NCBI RefSeq assembly: GCF_005924265.1
Contig: NZ_VCLB01000010.1
Span: 1 to 64,000, forward strand
Length of the DNA: 64,000 nt
Direction of reading: 5' to 3'
Source of the DNA: Martelella lutilitoris
GTDB lineage: Bacteria > Pseudomonadota > Alphaproteobacteria > Rhizobiales > Rhizobiaceae
The notes under the pieces were generated by a model, which saw only the letters and a program-made list of their open reading frames with translations, was not told where the DNA came from and ran no database searches. How positions within the stretch are numbered: position 1 is the stretch's first letter; each line of letters starts with the position of its first letter. Positions 19,294 to 28,767 of this stretch are shown here, one piece after another. A program made the translations under genes and the position numbers.

Positions 19294-20466
19294 TTACCCG
19301 AAGCGCCGCGAGATCCAGTCGAATGCGGCGGCCTGCCAGAGTGCGGCGGCACCCACCTGGCAATGCTCTCCGCCGCCCGATTCCTCGCTGAAGACGACGC
19401 TTTCGACTGACCGGGCGTTGACGAGGCTCTTTTCGAAATCGTCAACCTGCGAGACGGGAACGAAGTGGTCGATGGCACCGGCGAGGATCAGGACATCGCC
19501 CTTGATCTGCTGCGCGACACCTTCAAGCGTGAAGGGATGGGTGGCGTCGATGAAAGCCTCCGGGCTTTCCTTGCCGAACACCCATTGCCCGTTTTCCAGT
19601 GCCCAGGCCACGCCCGGCAGTTTCGAATAGACCGGATGATGGATCATCGGCCGGAATTTCTCGACGACCGCGCCGAAATCATACATCACATCGAAGGCAA
19701 TCACGCCGTCAATCCGGTCGTCGAATGCCGCCGCCCGTGGCGCAAGATAGCCGCCGAGGCTGATGCCCGTCAGGATGACCCGGTCGAACTCCGGATGCTT
19801 CGCCAGAATGTCGTGGAGGATCGCACTGGTTGGCTTTTCCCATTCGTGGGTGAAATACATCTGCTGCTCGCGCACCGGACCCGCCTGTCCGGGACCTTCA
19901 TAAAGAAGCGTGCTGTAGCCCCGTTCATTGGCCGCCTTGCCCATCATGAAATAAAGCTCTTCGAGCGTGCCGTCGAAACCGCCGACGATCACGATCAAGG
20001 GGCGTTTTTCGCCGCCTTCGACCGGGAAAAAGATGCTTTTGAGCGCACCGTTTTCATAAGGCGTCTCATAGCGCTGATAGGCGATGGAATGGTCGGCAAG
20101 CCCGTGATCGAAACTTTCGATCTGGGCTTTCCAGGCAATGGCGCGCCGCGGATCGTCGCCGGGGAGAAAGAACTCCGACGTCCGCCAGTAGGTGTGCGCG
20201 CGAAAGCGGGCAAGGCCGCGGCTCATGCGGTCGCTGCAATCGTTTGCCAGCGTCTCGTTGACGCGCGCGATGCGCGAGAACGCGTCATACCATGCATCGG
20301 CGTCGCCTGCGGGTACGGTCGATATCGCCTGCAGCACTTCGGCGATATCGGCGCCGCCGGCGCCGGCGTCGCTCAGCACACGCAAGGCCTGGAAGTGATA
20401 GGTCTGGTCTTCGAAAAGATGACGAATGCCGACGGGCCCTGAAGACGTTTTGTTGAAATCTGACAT
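19294..20466 (-). CDS. Alpha/beta hydrolase, FrsA / pseudooxynicotine-hydrolase-like
   Basis: A 390-residue hydrolase with a helical N-terminal cap (residues about 1-135) and an alpha/beta-hydrolase core. The catalytic triad is visible as S236 (TGISLGGY), D333 (AGAIDHFVP) and H368 (GGGEHCQ); the oxyanion strand is IVIVGGFDGTLEE. The architecture resembles C-C bond or ester hydrolases such as 2,6-dihydroxypseudooxynicotine hydrolase and FrsA; the substrate cannot be inferred. AGGAGG stands seven bases before the ATG at 20466; the ATG at 20472 is too close to it. It is divergent from an AraC gene across two tandem 21-bp repeats and is probably its target. Confidence 0.88.
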   Translation of the reverse strand: MSDFNKTSSGPVGIRHLFEDQTYHFQALRVLSDAGAGGADIAEVLQAISTVPAGDADAWYDAFSRIARVNETLANDCSDRMSRGLARFRAHTYWRTSEFFLPGDDPRRAIAWKAQIESFDHGLADHSIAYQRYETPYENGALKSIFFPVEGGEKRPLIVIVGGFDGTLEELYFMMGKAANERGYSTLLYEGPGQAGPVREQQMYFTHEWEKPTSAILHDILAKHPEFDRVILTGISLGGYLAPRAAAFDDRIDGVIAFDVMYDFGAVVEKFRPMIHHPVYSKLPGVAWALENGQWVFGKESPEAFIDATHPFTLEGVAQQIKGDVLILAGAIDHFVPVSQVDDFEKSLVNARSVESVVFSEESGGGEHCQVGAAALWQAAAFDWISRRFG

Positions 20467-20521
20467 TGTCATGCCTCCTGATCGGTTTGAACGATCTCCG
20501 GTATCGCGCAGGTCAGAGGAT

Positions 20522-20563
20522 ATTTTTTGATATTTCCCGCCAATTTTTTGATATTTTCCGCCA
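20522..20563. promoter_or_regulatory. Tandem 21-bp direct repeats, probable AraC operator
   Basis: Bases 20522-20542 and 20543-20563 are adjacent direct repeats that differ at one of 21 positions. Each contains TTTTTTGATATTT followed by a CCGCCA end. A 21-bp period is two helical turns, the spacing used by AraC-family regulators that bind direct half-sites on one face of DNA. They lie in the 140-base space between the divergent hydrolase and AraC genes. Confidence 0.7.
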
Positions 20564-20606
20564 CTTCGCGTAATCTGGCACCCCCGTCCCGTTGAAGGCT
20601 GCCGCC

Positions 20607-21659
20607 ATGCGCACATTCGAGGCCAAGACATCCATCGATCTGTTCGACCTGCTGATCGACCTTGCCCGGCAGCATGACCTGATATCGAAGCCGGAGACCG
20701 CAGGATTTCGAAAGGCTTCGGCTGTGTTGAAGCATGGACAGTCCGCCGGTTCTCACATGGGGGAAGAGGCTGTTCTTGAACTCGGCATGCTTCTGGTCGA
20801 TCGCTGGGGCGGGCCCGAGGTGGGCGCGGTTCTGGCGCTGCAGACGGACCTCACCCGGCTCGGCATTCTCGGCGAACTGATCCTGCAAAGCGAGACGCCG
20901 CATGCCGTTTTCTATCAGATAGCCCGCTTCAATCGCCTCTTGAATCAGCGTTCTGCCTTTGAACTCACCAGTACACCCCATCAACTGACGATGACGCACA
21001 CGCACGCCAGGATCGAACCGCAGTTCGTGGCGGCCGCGCAATTCGGCACGATCTGGGCCCTGGCCAATGTGGCGCTCATTCCCGAACATGTTTTCGGGGT
21101 GACGGTGTCCCCGGTCTCGGCACATTTCGATTTTGCAGCGCCTTCCAACCTTGAGCCGCTTCATCGGGTGTTCGGTTCTCGCCTGCTTTTCGAACAGCCC
21201 AAAGCCGCGGTGACGTTTGACCGCGCACGCCTCAAGGATGTGCGCAAGGACACCTCGCTTCCCGTCTGGAAGGCGCTGGAAGACGCCGCCGAAAGGGGGC
21301 TGGATGACGTTCCGGCTCTGGACGGTGTCGCAGGCCGTGTGCGTCATCATCTCGGTGAGCATATGGCGGGTTCGATTTCATCGGAGAGCAGTGTGGCGTC
21401 TTTTCTGGGCATGTCGGTGCGCACCCTGCAGAGACGGCTTTCAGGCGAGGGAACGTCCTTCAGGCAGGAAGTCGATGCGGTGCGCGCCGAAACCGCGCGC
21501 CGGCTTCTCGGCGATCGCAGGATTTCGCTTTCGGAAATCGCCTTTCGGCTCGGCTACGGCGAACTTTCGGCCTTCAACCACGCGGCGCTACGCTGGTTTG
21601 GAACCTCTCCGGGGGCCTTGCGGCGCAAAAAGAACGCGGTTCCGGAAAGCGAGACGTGA
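20607..21659 (+). CDS. AraC-family regulator, OruR/ArgR-like with arabinose-binding-type N-domain
   Basis: A 350-residue regulator. Residues about 20-210 form the helical sensor domain found in OruR- and PchR-like AraC proteins (FELTSTPHQLTMTHTHAR is a typical core). Residues about 255-345 hold the DNA-binding domain (SSVASFLGMSVRTLQRRLS and LSEIAFRLGYGELSAFNHA). GAAGG precedes the ATG at 20607. It is divergent from the alpha/beta hydrolase and probably activates it from the tandem repeats in the shared spacer. A terminator follows. Confidence 0.9.
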   Translation: MRTFEAKTSIDLFDLLIDLARQHDLISKPETAGFRKASAVLKHGQSAGSHMGEEAVLELGMLLVDRWGGPEVGAVLALQTDLTRLGILGELILQSETPHAVFYQIARFNRLLNQRSAFELTSTPHQLTMTHTHARIEPQFVAAAQFGTIWALANVALIPEHVFGVTVSPVSAHFDFAAPSNLEPLHRVFGSRLLFEQPKAAVTFDRARLKDVRKDTSLPVWKALEDAAERGLDDVPALDGVAGRVRHHLGEHMAGSISSESSVASFLGMSVRTLQRRLSGEGTSFRQEVDAVRAETARRLLGDRRISLSEIAFRLGYGELSAFNHAALRWFGTSPGALRRKKNAVPESET

Positions 21660-21672
21660 GCCTTCGCGGCTT

Positions 21673-21717
21673 TTCGGGGCGGGGACGCCATCCGGCACCC
21701 CCGCCCCGAACTGTTTT
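21673..21717 (+). terminator. Terminator after AraC gene
   Basis: TTCGGGGCGGGG (21673-21684) pairs perfectly with CCCCGCCCCGAA (21699-21710) around a 14-base loop and is followed by CTGTTTT. It ends the AraC transcript and faces the convergent dehydrogenase-like gene. Confidence 0.75.
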
Positions 21718-21740
21718 AACCACGGGACGCGGTCGATAAA

Positions 21741-22748
21741 TCAGCGATTGCCGTCAAGATTGCGCACCTCGCCGCCCGTCGCCTTCAGACGCGTCATATA
21801 GTCTTGCGCGTTCAGAAGCTGCGAGGGGAAATAAAGCCCGGCGGAAACCGGTTCGCCGGTCAGTCCGGTCAGCCGTTCGAGAAGCATGGCGACGCCCATG
21901 CCGGTGAGCGGCATCTGGCCACCGGGATGCACCACCGCCTGGGTGGATTTCAGCGGCGCGCCATCGCGGGATTTTCCGGTCAGTTCGACGATGATTTCCG
22001 TGGACAGCGGTTCGCCGCGCCGCCGAGAGGACGATTCGCCGATACCCAGACGAAACGTGACATTTGGGGCCCGCGTCGCCTCGGCGAGGATGAGGACATC
22101 ATTGGGCGAAAGCAGCTCGCCGGGCATTGCCGTGCCGTCAACCGCGGTCACCTCGGTCTGCACCTCTTCCCCGCTGCGCCAGACCTGAGCGCCGTTTTCA
22201 ATCGACAGGGCGGCGGGCATCATCTTGGTCAGGCGCTCCATATCGGCATATGTTGCCGGACCGCCGATGTCGTTCTCGTCGATGATCGCGCTGATGCGCA
22301 CATCGTCGATCGTGGCGAAGGCCTTTGCCGCCTCCAGGGCCGGGATCGTCGTGGCCCCTACGAGCCATTCGGCGCCGAGCACCACCGGCGCGGCGGATGC
22401 ATTCAGCATATAGGCCGCGACTTCCGGCGCGACTTCGTGAATACCGGACGAAATGCTGAGATAGGGAACCCCCCGCGATTGTGCGAAGCGCAGGCTGCCA
22501 AGGCTATCCTCCTTGAAGAACAGCGCCAGCGCAGAGATTGGCTGATCCCCCAGACCGAGATCCGGTTTCGCCAGGTCGACGGCGACGCCGCGGGCATTGC
22601 CGATTTCTGCCGCCGCTTCCTCGGCGCGGGCAAGGTTGCGTCCGCCGATCAGCAGCGGGACGTCCGGGAAGTGCTTGCGCAGATGCTGCGCGGTCTGGCG
22701 GCCGACAAAGCCGGCGCCGCCAACGAGAAGAATGGGGTCGTGTCGCAT
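21741..22748 (-). CDS. Saccharopine-dehydrogenase-like NAD(P)-binding protein
   Basis: A 335-residue protein with an N-terminal Rossmann motif LLVGGAGFVGRQTAQHLRKH (residues about 7-26), a basic second strand end (IGGRN) suggesting NADP, and the substrate-domain layout of short saccharopine-dehydrogenase-like proteins. No substrate can be assigned. ACAGGAGATCCC precedes the ATG at 22748. It is divergent from a TetR gene, with a near-perfect operator palindrome between them, so TetR control is likely. Confidence 0.8.
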   Translation of the reverse strand: MRHDPILLVGGAGFVGRQTAQHLRKHFPDVPLLIGGRNLARAEEAAAEIGNARGVAVDLAKPDLGLGDQPISALALFFKEDSLGSLRFAQSRGVPYLSISSGIHEVAPEVAAYMLNASAAPVVLGAEWLVGATTIPALEAAKAFATIDDVRISAIIDENDIGGPATYADMERLTKMMPAALSIENGAQVWRSGEEVQTEVTAVDGTAMPGELLSPNDVLILAEATRAPNVTFRLGIGESSSRRRGEPLSTEIIVELTGKSRDGAPLKSTQAVVHPGGQMPLTGMGVAMLLERLTGLTGEPVSAGLYFPSQLLNAQDYMTRLKATGGEVRNLDGNR

Positions 22749-22872
22749 GGGATCTCCTGTGTATCGTGCTACGATATTTTGCTATATCCCGGCATCGGCC
22801 CCGCCGACATTCGGTCGCGTCGAGCGGGGATGGCCTTTATCGGGATCGCGTGTTACAATCAGTAATATACTA

Positions 22873-22887
22873 TTAGTAAGTTACTAA
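22873..22887. promoter_or_regulatory. TetR-type operator palindrome
   Basis: TTAGTAA and TTACTAA form a perfect 7-bp inverted repeat around a central G, inside an AT-rich run between the divergent dehydrogenase-like and TetR genes. Size, symmetry and position fit a TetR dimer site that controls both promoters. Confidence 0.65.
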
Positions 22888-22934
22888 AGGTAATATAAGC
22901 GGAATCTTGCTGCTTTCAACCTCACGGGCGTGAC

Positions 22935-23510
22935 ATGTCGAAAAAAATGCCGAAAGCGGAGCGGCGCGCGCAATTGCTGGAGACGGCGCGCGAAATGGTG
23001 CGCGAAAGCGGCACGGATGCCCTGTCGCTTGGAAGCCTTGCCGAGCGGGCGGGCGTCAGCAAGCCGATCACCTACAACCATTTCGGTACGCGTTCGGGCC
23101 TGATGATCGCCCTTTATCGGGAGATCAACGAGCAGCAGGTCCGCGCAACGCAGGAAGCGCTGGCCAATGCGCCGGCGGAACTTGCAGAGGTCGCTCGGCT
23201 GCTGGCTGAGGCCTATATGGATTGCCACGAAAGCGTCGGCCCCGAGTTCCATGCGATTGGGAGTGCGCTAAAGGGCGATCCTGAAATGGAGGCCTATGAG
23301 CGCGAGATGCTGGATGAGCATATCGCCCATTATGCCAATGTTCTGAAGCCGTTTTCCAACCTGTCCGGACCTGCGCTTCAGCGCCGCGCAATCGCGATCC
23401 TCGGCGCGGCCAACGCGCTTTCAGACGCGATGACCCGCGGCCGAATCAGCAAGACCGATGCCGTCGCCGATCTCGCGACGCTGATCGTGACCGCGATTGG
23501 CCGGGACTGA
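22935..23510 (+). CDS. TetR-family transcriptional regulator
   Basis: A 191-residue repressor. The N-terminal helix-turn-helix (residues about 15-60) reads LSLGSLAERAGVSKPITYNH. The remainder is a helical ligand-binding and dimerisation domain with a C-terminal TetR_C-like stretch. It is divergent from the saccharopine-dehydrogenase-like gene. The next recognisable sequence downstream is the start of a decayed element zone. Confidence 0.9.
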   Translation: MSKKMPKAERRAQLLETAREMVRESGTDALSLGSLAERAGVSKPITYNHFGTRSGLMIALYREINEQQVRATQEALANAPAELAEVARLLAEAYMDCHESVGPEFHAIGSALKGDPEMEAYEREMLDEHIAHYANVLKPFSNLSGPALQRRAIAILGAANALSDAMTRGRISKTDAVADLATLIVTAIGRD

Positions 23511-23680
23511 TTCCGCTTCGATCCGGCGATGGCAAGGTTGTTCGGCGCACGGCTATCAACCCGTTCCATCGTCGCGCGACCATGCGGTGTCGTCGGCGTT
23601 GACCTTTTCCATATCGCTGCAGAGCCAGGCCATGCGGTCGAGAAACCAGAGTTTGAGCAGCATGGTCAGCGCCATGCCGG

Positions 23681-24002
23681 CCGGCGATGCCACGGTCGAG
23701 CCAGTGCAGCATGACCCGGCGGACATAGTCCTCGACCTCAGGATTTTCGCCGTTGAGCGCCACGAGACCATGGTGCCCCTCGAAGGTGGCAAGTTCGCCC
23801 TCCGGGGTGTAGCGAAACCATGACGCTCTCGGTGATGATCCGCCGTGCTCCAGCGCGTCGCGGACAAAGGGGTGGCTGCGCCCGACAAGATTGAACACGC
23901 CGTCGAGAACGACCCGCAGCCCGCGTGCCTGCGCCTCAGCCACCAGCCTGTCGAAATCGCCGTCATCGCCAAGGCGCGGGTCGTTACGGAAATGGTCGGT
24001 GG
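23681..24002 (-). pseudogene. GH13 alpha-amylase-family fragment
   Basis: The minus strand encodes an internal piece of a GH13 glycosidase: DPRLGDDGDFDRLVAEAQAR, GLRVVLDGVFNLVGRSHPF (conserved region I, where the usual N-H-V-G reads NLVG), an FEGHHGLVALN segment and HWLDRGIAG. Both ends are lost: upstream it is joined directly to a resolvase fragment, and downstream the frame loses similarity. The catalytic nucleophile and acid regions are absent. About 170 bases between here and the TetR gene hold no recognisable gene. Confidence 0.75.
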
Positions 24003-24110
24003 TGACGCGCTCGCTGATAAGTGAGGATTCCAGCTCAGCCATGGCGCCAATGATGGTGAACATCGCGCGTCCCATCGGACTTGCGGCGTCGATCTGGTCT
24101 TGAGCCTTCT
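24003..24110 (-). pseudogene. Tn3-type resolvase / serine recombinase fragment
   Basis: The segment encodes QIDAASPMGRAMFTIIGAMA followed by ELESSLISERV, the end of the catalytic domain and E-helix of small serine resolvases. The nucleophile Ser region and the helix-turn-helix are missing. It is fused in frame to the amylase fragment, giving a long but meaningless open frame. The adjacent Tn3 transposase remnant on the other strand suggests the two came from one Tn3-family transposon. Confidence 0.8.
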
Positions 24111-24114
24111 GCGA

Positions 24115-24800
24115 GAGGTCCGTGTGCAATTTCGTGATTAACTGATCGAAATGTGGTTGCGCCGCGTGCGCAAGACGCAGGCCGCCGCCAGGGAAAAATT
24201 CAAGATTCTCCGGGACCAGCACAGAGACATCGAGGAGAAACTGGTCGCCGTCTTGGGGCAGGTACTGGAAACCGCAAAAAACGGCGAAAGCGACACCGAT
24301 GCCGGGCCACGCATCCGCGTCCTGCTGGGCGAGCAGGGCGGCGGCGAGGCGCTGTCGGAACCATGCGAAACCGTCAGCGCCTGGCACAACAACCGTTTGC
24401 CGTTGCCGTGGCCGAATCACGCCAAAACCCGCCCCCTTCTGCTCCGGTTGCTCGAACTGATGCAGATCCACGCCCGCATGCGCGAGCGCCCTCTGCTCGA
24501 TATTCTCAGGGACGGGCATCCTGGACCAGCTTCAGCGCTGGAAGCCGTCCGCGCGCAATCGCTGATGGAGCCCATGCGCCGCTGCGTGAAAGCAATCTGC
24601 CGGGTGCTCAACACATCCGCTACGGTGCTTATGGCGGCATCGCCTGTCACCATATCGCCTGCAATTATATTGCGCTGTTCATCACCTTCATTCCCTGCGG
24701 CGTCTGGGAAGCCGTCCATATCCTCGACGGTCTCATAAAGAACCGTTTCACGATCCAGCCGGTCACGCTCAATGCCGATTGTAGTTCTCGCTCGGCCTTT
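24115..24800 (+). pseudogene. Tn3-family transposase TnpA, degraded internal and C-terminal remnant
   Basis: One frame encodes LIEMWLRRVRKTQAAAREK and HNNRLPLPW with the helical spacing of Tn3 transposases. A second frame further on encodes YGAYGGIACHHIACNYIALF and FIPCGVWEAVHILDGL, the recognisable C-terminal region. An in-frame stop at 24139, at least one frameshift and missing DDE segments show decay. No 38-bp terminal repeats were recognised. With the resolvase fragment it marks an old Tn3-family insertion. Confidence 0.75.
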
Positions 24801-24990
24801 CAAGCGCGGCCAGCGCGTCGTAACGGGCAACAAGATCGTCAAGCCCGGCCTTTTCGTCCTCGGTCAGATCAACCCGTTTCGGGTAGCGCCGCCCGAACCT
24901 GTCAAAGACCGACCAGTCAACATCAATGGCGGTCTCTACCCATCTCCAGCATCCGCAAGAATCGACGCGGCAAGCGCCCTGATCCGTCGC
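24778..24990 (-). pseudogene. Possible ParB-like partition protein fragment
   Basis: The minus strand reads CWRWVETAIDVDWSVFDRFG, then RRYPKRVDLTEDEKAGLDDL and VARYDAL. This resembles the middle of plasmid ParB-family proteins, where a W-WVE motif precedes a charged helical stretch. No start, catalytic or DNA-binding part is present. The match is by eye and weak. If right, plasmid or element material contributed to this decayed zone. Confidence 0.3.
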
Positions 24991-25521
24991 TGCTGAAGGT
25001 CTTGCTAACGGTCAAAGGTCTGCCTCAAGCCTGTTCAGCGCGACCGTGATGATTCTCTCCGACATTTCTGTTTCCCGTTTTCCCTTGTTCCCCACGAAAC
25101 GGTCCTGCTCTTGCCCGTTCGGGAAGGAGCCCTGTTCCTGCTCCCGAGCTCGTGCGGAACAGCGGGAGGTTGGGGGAAAGGCAGAAATTGGGAGGGGTAT
25201 CGCCCACGCCGGAGGCGCCGGCGAGAATCCGCGCGAGCGCGGTTGCTCGCCAGGCTCTGCACAAGGGAGCGCAGCGAGCGCGGAAGGATAGGGAGACCCG
25301 ATTTTTTCCTTGAGGGGGAGGGGGCAGCGCCACCCTGATCCCCCGTTTTTTCAGGCAAAAACCTGGGGCCGTGTCAGACGCAAAGCGGATGCTCGCCTTC
25401 GTCGCGTCTCATTCACGACGCGACTTGAAAAGGTTGGCGGCTGCAGCTTAAACTATTGATTTCACGTATTATTTTTTGTCTAAGCTCATCTCTTTAACGC
25501 ATAGCCCGAGCCACACCCACC
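24991..25521. other. No gene recognised
   Basis: About 530 bases with several short overlapping open frames of low-complexity, Arg/Pro-rich translation and no recognisable domain. A short minus-strand peptide, MSERIITVALNRLEADL, ends at a stop near 25015. The last 100 bases are AT-rich and lead into an IS1380 fragment, so they may include that element's end. Confidence 0.5.
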
Positions 25522-25680
25522 ATGACCGACGATACGTTCCTGCCGTTTGGTTTTCCAGCTGTTTGCGCCAAGAAGACCACAGCCGCGTTCGATGGCGATC
25601 GCATCACATCGGACGGCGGCCGCATGCTTCTGGCCGCCGTTGAGCGGCGCCTACATGTAACGAGCTGCAAACATCCGCGA
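25522..25680 (+). pseudogene. IS1380-family transposase, N-terminal fragment
   Basis: The first 45 or so residues, MTDDTFLPFGFPAVCAKKTT and ITSDGGRMLLAAVERRL, are the conserved N-terminus of IS1380-family transposases. The similarity stops near 25660-25680, where the frame runs into unrelated sequence, so more than 90 percent of the gene is missing. It closes the cluster of element remnants between 23.7 and 25.7 kb. Confidence 0.8.
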
Positions 25681-25797
25681 TTTCCGGACCGCATTCAATT
25701 CAAGCGCGAAGGGAAGTTTCTCGGTTGACCGTCCCGTCCGGCCCCGACAGGACATCGGAACCGGGCGATCGGACCGGATGGCGAGATGTCGTCCGCC

Positions 25798-28579
25798 TCA
25801 AAACTTCACCTTGAGGCCGAGATTGCCGCCATAGCTGTAGGAGCCGGTGGAAAAGCCGGTTGTGGCGGTGATCTCGGCGAAGGCGGCGTATTGCAGCTTG
25901 CCGGCCTGCCAGTCGATCGCCCCGCCGATGGCGACCTCGCCCGCCCAGTCATCCGGCTCGGAGGAGAAGGCATAGATGTCGGAGACGGTCGCCGTGGTCT
26001 TGCCGAGGAATTCATGGCCGATATTGGCCGCGCCATAGAGCCGCGCCATAGAGCCGCGCCTTGCGGGAAACCCCGGCCGCATCCTGCCAGGCGGCGGTCT
26101 TTTCCAGCTTCGCGCCCAGCCGGGCAAACAGAGACTGCCCGTCATCGAAATCGACCTTGTCGGAATAGGCGCCGGTAAAGCCGTCAATGTGCACGGATGT
26201 GAAGGCAAGCTGGGCCTGCGGCGTCAGCGACAGACCGTCGGAGAGCGCGAAGGCCTGGCCGATCTCGGCGGAAAAGGCATAGGCGAAGGCATCGCTGTCC
26301 TCGGGGGCAAGCGGCAGGTCTTCCGCCTTCAACTCGCTCGAATACCAGGTGGCAAGCGCCTGGCCGTCGGCATAAAAGCCGTTTTCGCCGAACCATGTGA
26401 GCGTCGCCCCGAGGCCCCAGCCATCGGGATGGATCTTGCTGGCGCCATAGGGCGAGGAAATCTTCGCCTCGCCATTGCGGTAGTGCCCGGTGAGCCCGCC
26501 GATAAGCGCACCCTCGGCGCTGTCGAGCAACAGGCCGTCGAGGCCGGCCTCGAACTGAACGGCGGAGAGGTCGTAATCATAGCCGGTTGTGGCGCTTTTC
26601 GGGTCGAAATGGCTGAAATCGCCGGCCGTGCGGCCCCAAAGGGCAGCCGGCGCCGGCCCCGCCGTCAGCGCCGCCCCGCCGTCATAGCGCGCGCCCGCGC
26701 GCCGATCGAGCGAGGAGGGCCGGCTCATCTGAAGCAGCACGGAAGGATAGGCCTCGTAGAGCGGCACATAGGGCTGGAAGGTGGTGCCGGCGGCCGCCAG
26801 ACGGACGGTATCCGTGGTAATCTCGCCGTTCTCCTCCAACAGGTCGGCAAAACTCTCCGGCGGCGCGCTGGCGAGATAGACGCCCGCCTGCTGGCCATAG
26901 CTCGTGGCGGTTTCCGTAAAATAGAGGTTGTAGGCGAAGGCGCCAGCCGTAACAGGCCCGTCCTTAAGATAGAAGACATTGTTGGACAGCGGTGTGCCGT
27001 AATTGGTCATGATCAGGTTTACAGCACCCGGTTTCGCACCGCTCGAAAGGAGGTTAATTCCGATCGCGCTTCGGGTTCCGAGCAGGATATCTCCATTCAG
27101 AGGAGTGAGCTCGATCTGGTCGGCGGCAAGCTGTCCGAGATCCGCCTCCAAGAGGATGGATGAGCCAGGCCCGCCGAAATAGGTGCCGTCAAGGACCAGT
27201 CCTGTGGATACGCTGCCGTCGAGCATGGAGATCGTACCATTGCTGTTGATGGCGCTGTTGATCATGGTGAACCCGCTCTTAAGGACAAGCTGGCTGGTCG
27301 GGTCGATGAAAATTGTATCGGCAATGATGGCCGGAAAGGTCGGCGACGTTACTATCAGCGTACTTTTGGACGCGATTGTGAGCGTTCCAGCGCTACCGAG
27401 ATCGAGCGTGCCGGCTGAGATCGTCACCGTCGCCACATCGAGGTCGAAAAGCTCCCAGCCGACGAAACGGGAGGCATCCAAGCCCGATACGACGGTTTGA
27501 TACGGATAGTTTACAGTATTTTTGAAGTAAAGTCTGTCGCCGTTGGGGCCATTGTCGCCGCCGTCGAATGTGGCGGTGGCGATGAGGCTGGTGCCGCCGT
27601 CATTATACTGGAACTGGACGGTGTCATCGCCAAACTGACCAAGGAATGCCCCTTCGAAACGGCCGCCTTCAAGTGAGAGAAGGTCGGTCGCCGAAGGCGA
27701 TGATGCCGGTGCCGGGCCCCGGGACGGATCATAGTCGCCGAAGATCGTGCCCGAATAAAGGGAACCGTCCGAGAGAGAGACCTTGGAAGCACCATTTCCG
27801 AGCATGGCATCTCCGAAAACGGTTCCATGGTTCTCGATGAGAGCGAAGGAGGCCGTGTCGAAGGGAGGGCCGTCTACGTCGTTGAAATAGAAATACTCTG
27901 CATCCTGCGCATTGACAGTCGTCGTGGAGTCCACAATGACCCACGAAGTTGCGGACTGAGCCTCGCTGTTGGTGAAACGGACTGCGCTGAACGTGCCGGG
28001 CGACATTGTAAGGGTCAGGCCACCCAGCAAGACTTGTGTGTTCTTGTTCGCGGGTGTGGTGACGGCGCTTGCACCGGCTTCAGTGATATTCAGCGTGTTT
28101 CCAAGCCAGGTCGTGTAAAGGTATGCGTCAGCGGAGCCGGGGTAGGAAATCAGAATAGGGCTGTTTAGCGTATTTCCGGAAAATACCAGATTAGATTGTA
28201 TGAAACCGCTTTGATCTCCATTCAAAACGACGGAAATAGGTCCTTTAATGATTTTATATTTGTTCGCTGCAATGGTTACATTGTTACTGGACGCCGTGAT
28301 GCTGATGCCTTTGTCAACCACGGTATCGGGGTTCGTGAAATTCAGCGTGAGCGGCTCCGTGGCAGTGTAGGCGATACCGTTAGGGTAAATTGCGTCATTG
28401 CAATTGACGGCTCCGTTGCTGTCGGTTGGTCCGCACGTACCGTTGTCGGTGGCGTGGGCCGTGGTGCAGGTGGCGGCAAGGGCCCATAGCGCCAGAGCAA
28501 TGCCTGACGCCGAGGAGCGCCATCGCTCCCGCTCCCTGTGCATCGCTTTTGCAAATGCATATGTTTTTCCAGTCTGCAC
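25798..28579 (-). pseudogene. Autotransporter (type Va) disrupted by a 13-bp tandem duplication
   Basis: The gene encodes an extended signal peptide (initiator GTG at 28579 with AGGGAG upstream; hydrophobic core IALALWALAATCTTAHA), a beta-rich passenger of about 570 residues and an outer-membrane barrel. The barrel is cut: near 26040 a 13-bp unit is present twice and shifts the frame, so the upstream frame ends within about 15 residues at 26012. The second frame restores ARLYGAANIGHEFLG and runs to a proper barrel end, GLKVKF. Removing one unit gives a single open frame of 923 codons. As it stands the barrel lacks its last strands, so export should fail. A lower-GC passenger suggests foreign origin. 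Confidence 0.85.
26028..26060. repeat. 13-bp tandem duplication inside the autotransporter barrel
   Basis: CCGCGCCATAGAG occurs at 26028-26040 and again at 26041-26053, followed by a partial copy CCGCGCC (26054-26060). One copy keeps the autotransporter in frame; two copies shift it by one base. The 7-base repeats at its ends would allow slippage in either direction. Confidence 0.9.
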
Positions 28580-28767
28580 ATCACTCTCCCTGATCGCTAA
28601 TAGTTGCGACGCAGCCAAGACCGGCTAAACAAAAATCGCAATCTTACATTGTTTTTATTTAGTTGTCTCTCTATGGGTGTTTCCGTTGTGCAACACATCA
28701 ACGTTTTGGCAGCCGTCTGAAGGCCCCCACCTACCCCCCCCCCGAAACTCCCCGTCGCCGTTGGCAC

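Noticed and set aside
23446-24519. A single long minus-strand gene of 357 codons
   Set aside because: It is an accidental fusion: its parts match a resolvase and an amylase fragment, its start lies antisense to a transposase remnant and its end antisense to the TetR gene.
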